The position numbers and the translations under genes are program-made. DNA of 64,000 nt from NCBI GenBank assembly GCA_000320605.2, contig KB445797.1:928474-992473 (forward strand). Reading direction: 5' to 3'. The notes beneath the pieces were generated by a model, which searched no databases, was not told where the DNA came from, and was given only the letters and a program-made list of their open reading frames with translations. This document shows, in pieces, positions 45,680 through 55,835 of this stretch (positions are counted from its first letter, which is position 1; every line of letters begins with the position of its first letter). The DNA comes from Gelatoporia subvermispora B. Taxonomy: Eukaryota > Basidiomycota > Agaricomycetes > Polyporales > Gelatoporiaceae.

Positions 45680-48600
45680 TTAGACAGACAAAGGCCACTC
45701 TAGTGGAGTGTAAAGTTGGGTTGAGCTGCGATCATCGATGTTCTCAAAAATTCTCGTGAGCACGGATTCTATCGCGGGCCGTTGGGTGGGCTCATGCCGC
45801 CAACAGTCTTGCATCGTGTTCCAGATCTCGTCGCAAAGCCCGAGATCACTAGCAGCGAGCGGTCGCAGGGGTCGGTCTTTCTTGAAGACTCTGCGGATCA
45901 CTGCGGCGTCCTTTAATTTATGGAATGGAATGTGACCTGTAAAGAGCTGGAGGTATGTGAACACTCTGATGCTTTTGGATGGTTGCTGCTTAGCTACCTC
46001 CCACATAACCATCCCGAAGGAGTAGACATCGGTTGCGCACGTAAGTTGAGCATGGTCAAATCCAAATTCTTCGGGATCGAGGAGTTCTGGTGCTGTCCAT
46101 CGTGTTGAATTGGCGACCACGGTTGTCGCACCAAACAAACTTGACCGATCGTCATAGTCGAAAGCCGCTAGCCCGAAATCCGACAGACATGCTACTTTCA
46201 GACTGTTAACGAGAATGTTCATCTGTTCAGGGAGTATGCGAGGCATAAGGTAAGTACAGAGAAGAGTAATGGGTGATCATGCTCACGCTTTTCAAGTCCC
46301 CATGCATAATCCCCATCTCATGCAGGTACGCAAGTCCCGCAGACGTGTCTGCAAGCTTGAAAGCATCGTAATCAGTCGGTACGGTATACACAATATTACA
46401 GCAGTTAGCTCTCACGAGACGGAGCCTATTCGCGGTAGGGTTTTGCTTGAGGTATGCATCGACTGACCCATGGGACATCCATTCCGAGACAAGACATAAC
46501 TTGGAGCTTGTGTCAATACCGTAGAACGTCGTTATGTTGAAGTGCCGCAAACATTTCCATACTACTGCCTCTTTGCAAAAGGCCTAAGTAGAGAGCTGCG
46601 GTCACCCTCAAGAGGACCTTTGACAGTACAACTGACCTCAAGGATCTTGTGGGGAACCTCGCCTCCTCCCAAAAGGCGGGGCACTTTAAGAGCAACCTCC
46701 TTGCCTTGGTATACTCCCTTCCAGACATCTGCAAAACCGCCGCCCGCAACAGGGTGGTCCTCGAGTAATCGAAATCGCGGATACGGCAGGATGCACGATG
46801 TAGGAAATATGTGGTGTTTCCCGCAGAGATCGCGTAAGAAGTCGAGGCTTCTCCGGCGTAGGTCGCCTGGAAATCCATTGTGGCATGTGAGCTGTGATGC
46901 ATCAATTATCCGTGCGGATGACGATATAGTGAAGCACTTACTTCATCGATCAGCTCAACTAAACGTAGTGCTTCATCATCTTTGAGGCCGGAGATACGAG
47001 CTGCTGAATTCGAAGCACCCAACACTGCCCTGTACGCATCCATTGTTTCCTCCCAGCAGGGCCGAAATGACCAAGACGGGAGATGATGTGTGTATTCGTG
47101 CTGTGACGCATCGTATTTGAAATTTTGTACTAATATCGGAGCTGGTTGCGACGTACCTGACGGATGATTCGAGGACAATCAAATCGCAGTCGCCTGAGAT
47201 CCTCCTTGGTGCGGATCGCCTTGATCAATACGCCGAGCAGGTCCGAATCGACATTATCCTCCATCAGCCTACAAACGCGTTCTAGCCATTCTTCTACCAA
47301 CTTCACTTCCACTGCGGATGCTCTTCGGTTATGGGCTACCTAAAAAACTTCCATACAAGACTTACACACTGAATTCGCCGTCTGCTCGGCTTGCTGAGTA
47401 CATTGCTGTGCGAACGAACGAGATAGCGATGCAAGCTGTCCAAACGAGTGCTAGGACGCACCATTTCACGATAGTAAGTCAACTTTGCAGAACGCAACAA
47501 ATATGATACGCGAGGCGGACCTTGAATACATGGATGTTTGGGAGCATGCCATCCATTTGGACAATACACTTTGAGAGAATGGCATTCATCGGTTGTACTG
47601 TTTGATGCGACTGACAATGCAAAATCATTCACCAGAGAACAATGATATAGACATGTCTGACTGCTTGCACGCACTGTGGAAAAGCGGTCTGACCCAAAGG
47701 AGCCTGAGGCACCAGATGCATTGAACAATTCCGGTTCGAATAGACGTTGTGGAGTGGTATCAGCATTGAATGTTTCATATGTGGTTAAAGAAATGGCGGA
47801 GGCAGTATAGGGTATAGAGAAGGAGTTGAGGCTATGTATCACCGATGCAGTCATCCCAGCGAGTAGTTGATACTGGGCCCACACATCGTGAATCTTCGCC
47901 TTTTGGGTTGGGAGTCGTGGGGTTGATTGAGTATGTGGGGGATGTTGTTGGTTGGTGCAGTAGACTTTGGGATCTACGGGCCCTTCAGATCTCTTTGACC
48001 GAGTAGTCGCACCAATATCTGGCGTGTTCGTGCCAGGGTGAAAGACACCTGTACAGTCGGAGTTAGTGTGCGTGAGCCTTCGACATGAGCTAATAATTAC
48101 CACTACTTCCCGAAGTGGAGTTGGCTCCCCTCAGCTTCCATCTCTTCTTCATGGCCGCCGTTTTGCTAGTGATATCCTTGGAGGTGGGCCTCTGGACGGG
48201 CTCCTTTGAGGCGCACATCTCAAGTAATCCCCACATCTCGTCTGTCAGTCCCCTATCGCGAATCTCCCGCGATCCAGGGCGCTCTAAAACGAGTCTCCCG
48301 GATTGTACATCTTGATCGGTCTCCAACAGGAAGGGCGGACGTTGCGCAAATGTCTGTCGCAGCGCGGCAAGGGAAGTAATGAGCACCTGCTAGTATCACA
48401 CGGTGACTTAGCCATACCTCATAGATGAGCATTCCGAAGGCGTACACATCCGTTGCATATGTGCGACGCCCAGTCTGCATGAGCTCAGGTGCCATGTAGC
48501 GCAACGTCCCAGCAGCTCGCTGAGGAGGATCGTCGTTGCGTACTGATTCGACCTTGAATGCTAGACCAAAGTCGGTGATACAAGCCTTTCCTGCATCGTC

Positions 48601-49955
48601 GACGAGAATATTGACCTGATTGTTCGACACATGAGCTAGGCAGAGGTACGGGTGACTCAAATACGAACGCCTTTGATGTCGCCATGGACTATTCTCTCGC
48701 CATGAAGGTGTCGTAAGCCAAGAGAAACCTCAAAGATCTGCAGTGCAGTGTTAGATCTGTAAGCTTGAGTAATCGCGGAGGCCCTTACGAGTTGAACACG
48801 GTTTGCTTCCGGATGCGCTTGAAGGTACTGCAACAGATGCCCATGCTGCATGTAACGCAAAACAATGAATGGCGGATCTGCGCTAACGGACGCCCCGTAA
48901 CAAGGGACGATGTGGTCATGTCGCAAACGAATCCATGTCTCGACTTCGCGGACCAGCGCCTGATGTGTATGTTGGGATGAGAAGTTGACGCTCAGGAAGT
49001 CACGTCACGTACCTTGGTGTTATTCGTCTTCATGTGTTTGACAGCAACTGGCAAACCCCGCCACTGCGCCTTTGTCACAATGCCAAAACCTCCTCCACCG
49101 AGCTCACTACCAGGATCAACATCGACGTCGTAGTAGGTTATGGCCCATGTTGGTGTCTCCTTCGGAGGCTCATAACGGGTAGAATGCTGGAGAGCGACGA
49201 GACCGGTCTCGATCAACGTACGCTGGTCGCTGAGTAGATTCGACTGCGTAAGCTCCTGCGAGGTCGAAAGTATATTTAGCAGGCATTGTAGTGCATCAGT
49301 ATGTGCACATACCCGCTGCATTGCGAGCATTGCCTCGGGTACATCTTCGTCTCTGATGTTCAGATGCATCAACAACTTCTTCTCGTTCTGCACGAGCTGG
49401 CTACAAAGCTGACTCAGCTCGTGGGCATCTTCTAGCCTTGCGCTCTCGTATTCTTCCATATGCTTCTCGATATTCACGTTTGAGCGAATCTATAGGATCA
49501 TTAGCACAACCGCTTCTGCCCAACATCCGCAGATGCGTACCTGGAAGGCCACGAGACAATCCGCGAGATTTCGGTGACCCTCCTCAAGCGTGGCATTGAT
49601 ATCGTCAAGTCGCAAGAGACTCTTGAGGAACGGCATGTTTGATAGAACGGTCGTTGTATTGCGAACATATTCTAGGTTGCTGATCGCGACATTACTTATC
49701 AGCGTTATCAAAGTAGTCTGACAATATACCCAACTTTTCCAGCCTTCGAAGGTTGCTAACGCTGGAGTCGCAGCGATTCTCCCTCATAGCCTCGCTGATC
49801 TCATATAGAACGCGCTGACCGCGCATGATAAGGCTTCTGCACTTGGCCTTCGAGTACTTGACGGTGGCGTAGAATTCCCAAGCAGTAGTGAGCACGGACA
49901 GAGCAGGGTGCAGGGAGGACACGGCCTCAATGGCCTCTCGTGCAGCGGGATCCAT
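45680..49955 (-). CDS. TK2: tandem-kinase protein, tandem duplicate of TK1 with a TKL-A-like first half
   Basis: Exons ascending: 45680-45946, 45998-46222, 46287-46355, 46416-46583, 46637-46891, 46942-47100, 47157-47320, 47366-47450, 47521-47610, 47675-48048, 48101-48353, 48418-48615, 48669-48737, 48789-48959, 49013-49255, 49313-49489, 49541-49679, 49735-49955; these total 3,327 nt (1,108 aa), all phases closing. The order of domains is as in TK1. Kinase 1 has GGGGFGIV, VAVKHMK, HGDIKGVNILV and TDFGLA; kinase 2 has GGGFADVW, VALKV, HGDLKSMNILV and SDFGLA. The kinase-1 to kinase-2 join is again a phase-0 intron (47611-47674). Exon 8 onward to the N-terminus is nearly identical to TKL-A, introns included, whereas the linker and kinase 2 match TK1. 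An in-frame ATG upstream at 50,096 would add 47 residues; 49,955 is chosen because it matches the paralogues. The alternative is two adjacent genes. Confidence 0.75.
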
Positions 49956-50366
49956 GATGGCTTGTGGAAGAGCTTGGGATGTGGATATCGCCGACAAAGG
50001 ATGCCACAGGACGGCTGCATGACCCTCGCATTCAAATCCTGACACAATGAACGCTCCCTCCTCATTGCGGCACAGGACCTCCCAGCCCAAAGACATTTAT
50101 CCCACGGGCATCACAGCGTCCGAACCCGAAAAGGGACGTGATCAGGAAAATGATAGACAGGTCAAAGCACCTGCGGTCGGAGCCCTTCACCGTGAACACA
50201 ACATAGATGTAGCGTGAGACAGTGCCGTCCGGGCATGAGTTTTTCTGGTCATGAGAAAGACGGTTGGTGACAGAACGCACATTGTTGGGCCCAGATAAGA
50301 ATGCGCGATCATCAATGACCGAACGCAAAATCGAAGATGTAATAGTGCATATACTGCGTACAAGCT
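49956..50366. other. Promoter region of TK2
   Basis: Resembles the TK1 upstream region (TCCTGACACAA, GAACGCT), unlike that of TKL-A. No separate gene seen. Confidence 0.5.
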
Positions 50367-51986
50367 CTACGAAGGCCAGTTATAACCACCCATATTCGTC
50401 GACGATGGCGATCCCGACGATGTAGTCGAGCTATGATGCGACGACCCGGACGAGAATGACGAATCGCGACTCATATTCGTATACGATGCATCCGAAAATC
50501 GACCACCGGCGCCTACATTCGGATCCTGTCTTGTCTGCATTCCACCCTCGTAGCCGCCTGCGTACTGAGGCCCCGGTTGATACATGCCGCGATGGTCGGA
50601 ATAACCGCTTTCGAGTTGTGCACGTGATGTAGTAGACGCCGGGCACAAGCAGGATCCCAAGGACTGGCCGCACTGGCCGCACCACTGGCTTGGTTCAGAG
50701 GTGGGTGGCGGGTTGTAGCGGCCTCTACCCCGGCCTTGAATGGAGGCGCCTGACGGTAGTGCTTGCGAGAAAGCGAAGCTAGGGTTCTGTGGGGACAGCT
50801 GCGCCGGGAAGGGGGGCTGAGATGGATCAAGCTGGGTGCCGGCAGGTGCGAAGGGTCTAGATGGTGAAGCCCACTGAGAGCGACCTTGCTGAGAATGCGT
50901 ATCCATCCAGGGCCCAGTGGCTGAGGGGTATGACGGCCCAGGTGGAGAAGCGGGACCCGACGTGGTTCCGGTATAGGGGAAGTTGCGCTGGCATGGGCAA
51001 GCCGGACCACATCCGTATAGAGCATGGAAGGATTCTACGTCGAACGTGTCTCCGAGATTTGGCGATGGTGTCCACGCAGGGTTGGGTATATTGTCAAGAG
51101 GGATGTCGAAGTTCCAAGATTGGGATGAGTCCCCGAGAGCAGACATCGACATCATGGCGGAGGATCCTCCAGCGTGGTCGTGGATACGATGACCTGGCTG
51201 CTCGGACATACGGGAGGACGATGCGTGCTGTTGGGAAGACCTGGTATAGTCACGCCCTGGAACACCATGTGGCGATCGCGGCTCCGGCGATGCCTTGGGC
51301 AACACTGGACGGAGATCCTTCGGATGTGCTCTTGCGACCAACCCGCCTGGCTCAGTCGCGCGAGAGGCCTGAGAGCCTTCCACGTGTCTGGAATTCCTGC
51401 TCGAAGGCCGCTCACGGGCCTTCTCCCGACGCTTGGGAGCCCCAGCGTGGGACGAGCTAGGGTCTTCGCAGCGTGAGGCGACGGACTTGGTGGCGTGAAC
51501 GGGCGGGCTTACTACTATGCTCCGACTCTGAGCCATCGGACACGATGTGCATCATGCCTGGAGTCCTCAAAGCTTCTGGCAGGCCGTTCGGGAACGCCGG
51601 GACAGGCGTAGACTTCGAACCCTCTGAATAACGCACGGGGGGCGCCGCCTTGAAGGTCAGCCTGGGGCAGCGGGTCAGACGTATAAGAATTCACCTCGGG
51701 TAGCAATACGCTCAAGTTCATCCTTTCCGCCGCAAGTACATTTGACATGAATTTGTTTGGTCTTACGCAGCTGCCGACAGTGTTCGCATTGGGTCACAGG
51801 GCGACCCTTCGCTTTGATTTCGTATAAAGGCCGGTCTATGTGTCTACATGTTGACGAGCGATGTCCTTTGATACAGGATTCACTGTGCGTAGGCTCAGGA
51901 AGAGAACATGACGACATTGGAGCGTTGTGTCTGGCCTACCAAGCGTATTTTTTGTCACCAACGTAAACCTGGTAATTCCTGAGCAT
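50367..51986 (-). CDS. Copper-fist transcription factor (Ace1/Cuf1/Mac1 family)
   Basis: Copper-sensing DNA-binding regulator of copper homeostasis or detoxification, in the nucleus. Exons ascending: 50367-51463, 51513-51648, 51681-51882, 51940-51986; these total 1,482 nt (493 aa). The copper fist is at residues about 12-55: KKYACESCIKGHRSSTCRH, then RPLYEI, KGRPVTQC, HCRQLRK and HVKCTCGG. It has all zinc Cys and His and the minor-groove (R/K)GRP motif. C-terminal Cys clusters (YGCGPACPCQRNF and WCGQCGQSLGSCLCP) recall the copper-binding motifs of activator domains. Intron 2 uses a weak GTCTGA donor at 51,680, so residues near the join (EFLY/AAPPVRY) are less sure. The start at 51,986 (MLRNYQVYVGDKKYAC) gives the short leader normal for the family. 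Activator or repressor role cannot be told. Confidence 0.88.
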
Positions 51987-53074
51987 CAGCAGATGCGATT
52001 CGCACGAGTGTATGTTGCGTACCATCTCCTTTTGTGAATTTGATTATTTACCGGAACAATGTAGCCGAGACTATCGCGAGAGTAGCAATTGCACCGGGGA
52101 TTCCCAGCGCTCCGCAACGCCTAGGCGTGCGTCACACGGACACGGAATCACGAAGCACGAGCTTCAGAAAATGCTGTGATTACTACAGTGCGACATGTTG
52201 GAGGAAGAGGTGGGAGGGGACTGTCGAAGTGGACATTCACCGAGCCAGATTGCGAATTTAAGAGCCGCTACCGATGTACTGCCCAAGCCAAACATGCACC
52301 AGCAGTATGACGTGCGTTCGTTGTTCCACCGGGAAGGCAGAGACCGCTTACACGCTTTCTCCGCAGCCAAATGCCCTCGTTCAAGTCGCGATAATACCGC
52401 TTCTACCAACATAGAGTTACTTCCGACGAGATCCGGGCACGTCGCGGCCTTCGGCGCACGTGTCGCGGACTTTTTTAGAGGTGATGGCACCACGATCACT
52501 GCCAGAGCCTACGAGAAGCAAGGGAACGCGCTCCGCTGGCTTCGCTCTGAAGACAACCTGGGTTCGCACTAGCTCGATGGATCTGGGCGAAGGATGCAGA
52601 CAAGTGATTGCACGGATATGGTACGCGGAGATCGGGTGCATTGCGAGGCAGTGCACGCGGAGGACCAATAGCTGAAAAGACGACTAGACACCTCAGAGAC
52701 GTGCGCAGCAGAGACGGATATCCAAGAAGGCCCGGAGAAAGTTGCCACTCGACTGGAAGAATGTCGATGAGGGACGGTATCCGAGTACCTGAGTCTCCCT
52801 AGTATTGTCCACAGCGCAAAAATTGTTCCATGTTATGTAGATCTTCCAGAGCAGTCTTCTCATAGTTCTTCCGCGACAGCATATGCTACTCGTAAGCTTA
52901 GCATGTGGAAAGAATCAGCGAGATGCTCGACAACAGCAGCGTCGGCGTAGATAGACGGCGAAGGAGTTGAGGAACAAACGGTCCGCCTAACAAGCGCCCG
53001 TTATGAACAGGGAACGCAAGACTTGCACGCGTTCAGCCGGGTCTCTCTCCCTCCGCCACTTCCTCTCTCTTGAC
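51987..53074. other. Intergenic region, divergent between copper-fist gene and PNP
   Basis: 1.1 kb holding the promoters of both genes. Short open frames only; no repeat or RNA gene recognised. Confidence 0.5.
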
Positions 53075-54312
53075 ATGTCCTCTCTCTCAGACCCCTCGGA
53101 TCCTGCTGACCCCTTCGCGTCGACGCTCGATGTGCTCGCACGCATTCTCCCGCCCCATCTGCTCAAACCACACGTTGCGATCGTGTGCGGCTCCGGACTT
53201 AGCACGCTCGTCGCGAGCATGCGCGATGTCGTAGAGGTGCCGTACTCTGCACTTCAGGGATTTGGGAAGAGCACAGGTGCGTTCTTTTTGCCTATGATAG
53301 AAAGTGTCAGAAGGACTGAGAATGAGGAGACAGTGGCCGGACATAAGAGCGCGCTCGCGTTTGGACTCGTCGGCGAGGGCGCAGGCGTACCGGTCGTGAT
53401 GCAGCTCGGACGGGTGAGCATCTCCGAGCTATTGAGGATTTGTCTGGGGTGTTGACGCTTGGTAGTTCCATGCATTCGAGGGCCACCCTATCAAGTCGGT
53501 CGTGTATCCTGTCAGGCTCATGGCAAAGCTCGGCGTGCGCAACCTGATCAGTACGTCCCTCGCCTCACCTTCTGTTCATCTTCGCTGCATGCATTAACGC
53601 CAAACTTTCAGTTGCTAGTGCAACCGGTGCGCTCAACCCTAACCTCGCGGTTGGCACCAGTACGTCTCCTGTCCCCCACCCTCACCAATCGACCATAGCT
53701 CATCCATCCCCTCTTGCAGTCGTAGCTATCCACGACCACCTCGCGGTCCCGAACATGACAGGCTGGCTCAACCCGCTCTTCGGGCCGGTCACCTCGCCAG
53801 ACCACCCGCGCTTCGTCCCGCTCTCGGATGCATACTCTCCCGGGCTGCGACGGCTCGCCTTCCGCGCTGCGCACGCACTCGGGCTGCCCGACGATGCTCT
53901 CGAGGAGGGCACATACGCGTGGGTGTCCGGCCCGACGTATGAGACGCCCGCGGAGGGTCGTTTCCTGCGCGCCGCCGGCGCGGACGTCGTTGGCATGAGC
54001 ACGGTCCCTGAGGTCGTCGCTGCGCGTGAGGAGGGCTTGGAGGTTCTCGTTCTTGCGCTCGTCACAAATGCGGTCGTCATCCCCGAGCAGTACCGGAGCA
54101 TTAAGGACGAGGTCAAGGCGGAGGTATGTTACTGATGTGGCTTGTAAGCTTGCTCCGGGTATTGACTTTGCGTGCAGCTGGAGGGCAGGAAGATTGAAGT
54201 GCCGCCGGAGCCTGTGGTCAACCATGAAGAGGTTCTCACGGTTGGCAGACTCAAGGCGCAAGTCATGAAAGACTTGGTTGCCCGGGTTATCGAGACGATC
54301 CCTCGGGACTAG
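53075..54312 (+). CDS. Purine-nucleoside phosphorylase
   Basis: Phosphorolysis of inosine and guanosine to free base plus ribose-1-phosphate (purine salvage, cytosol). Exons: 53075-53276, 53334-53413, 53466-53550, 53612-53659, 53720-54123, 54178-54312; these total 954 nt (317 aa), the trimeric low-mass PNP size. Visible motifs: the phosphate loop [12 protein letters not shown], the signature [42 protein letters not shown] and [12 protein letters not shown] with the substrate Met, and the base-binding VTNAV where Asn is kept. An upstream in-frame ATG at 53,003 would add 24 Arg- and Ser-rich residues; 53,075 is preferred because family proteins start near there. Confidence 0.93.
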
Positions 54313-55835
54313 AGGTGTCACCACGCTGACCGATGCTATGGGTTTAGAAGTCTAATGACCGGTGTGTAGATTCAATTACAGCCTACAACAGAAACGGATC
54401 ATTCTTCTCGCTGTGGATCGTCGCTCAATCGTCGAATTGATGCACAGCAACAACTTCGATATATACGTGTCTACCGCTTCCACCAAGACAATAGGCTCTG
54501 GCCTCCGGGATGTCCAAAGCCTGCGAATCCACCCGCCCATGAATGACCGGCAACTTCTTCTGCACCAGGTGCTTCTGGTACACTTGATCAAGTACCGGAT
54601 ACTTTCTTCATCGGACTCGCACGGGAATCGGAGATTTCCACATGCACGCACCAGGTTCAGATACCAGATGCGGCGTTTACCTCAGTTCGCGGGATCAAAT
54701 CTGGCCTTTGTCGGGTGCGAGCATACTCGCTTGAGCTAATGGAATAGCTGTGCTCCCACTCGTTTGTGTGTTTGGGCACCCCAGTGTAATGTCGGGAAGG
54801 AGGCGAAATGCCTTGCGAAGTGCATACGAGTAGGCGCTAGTCTCAGCGTCACCATCGGATTCGCGAGTGTTTCACCGGGCGCTGCGAGGCGGACATGTCG
54901 AACACTCGACATGGACGGAGCTTTCGCATGTGTCCTCTTGATAGATCTCCGCAGAGCAACTGCAACGACATTTCATTTGCCATGGGCGGGTGCTTTGTCC
55001 TGTGTACTTTGTGGCGTCCTCTGGGGTTCGGCGGCGGGTCAGCGACATGATGCGGCGCGCAAGCGGTGGCGGGCGTTCTTGATGGGAATTACCATACAGG
55101 GTATGTGACCTTCCTGAAAAGGCGAGGTCAGCCATGTGGCTACTATTAAGCGGGTGGCGGCCAAGCGACGGTTAAGCGCCAGGTTGGTTAGCCGGATCCA
55201 ATTTCTGGCCTCATCCGCCGGGTCTGGTCGACGCTGGCTCCCCTCACCCCCCGTGCCGCACAGGTCCCGTTAATCCGAGTCCTGCGAGTCTTTAAGTCCT
55301 AGCACTCACCTCAAGTTCTGGCGAGTCTGTCGACCTTACCCGTGAGCTCCACCCTGCCAGTCAAGACGTCCTCCAGTCCCGCTTCGTGAAGTTGTTTCGC
55401 TGTCATTTGGTTCTTGACTAGGCGGAATATCTTCTGAATTGATACTGGTAAGTCTCCTCACAAGACTGAAGCAGAGGACTCGGGCGACGAGGCATGCAAG
55501 CCGGCTTCGGGTTGTGATTTGCGTGACGAACACTTTGCTGATCACTGGCACATTATCACAGGACAACCGCCGAGTAGCGATTGCCATAACGAAGACTTGT
55601 GCAGCATCTTGCAACACCTGACTGGATGAAGACTCGGTGTGTTTTCTGCGTTTCTGACTAGGGAGAACAGCTTCATGTGAGTCCTGCGGCCTATCTGGCT
55701 ACCTTCTGTTATTGATGTCCTCGCAGTTGTGCGCTCATTCATTCTCATCTCGGAACAATATTCCCCTACTTAGAACATATATCCAAGCATCTCATTTAAT
55801 TATTCCTATCGATCTAATTTCGCCTATCCACCACC
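54313..55835. other. Intergenic region, 1.5 kb
   Basis: Nothing recognisable beyond short overlapping frames. A pyrimidine-rich stretch with AT-rich segments at about 55,700-55,830 precedes the next start and probably is its 5' UTR. Confidence 0.5.

Larger units (their letters stand above)
44745..51510. repeat. Tandem segmental duplication, unit 2
   Basis: Truncated CaMK, tandem kinase TK2, and the copper-fist gene up to its intron 3. It is paired with unit 1 at 38,240-44,740; the sizes (about 6.8 and 6.5 kb) agree. Confidence 0.85.

Noticed and set aside
47336..47674. Direct continuation of the TK2 linker frame to a stop at 47,336
   Set aside because: It reads through the sequence coding the kinase-2 leader (QPMNAILSK, FGQLASLSRSF) in a wrong frame. 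The spliced reading matches TK1 exon by exon.
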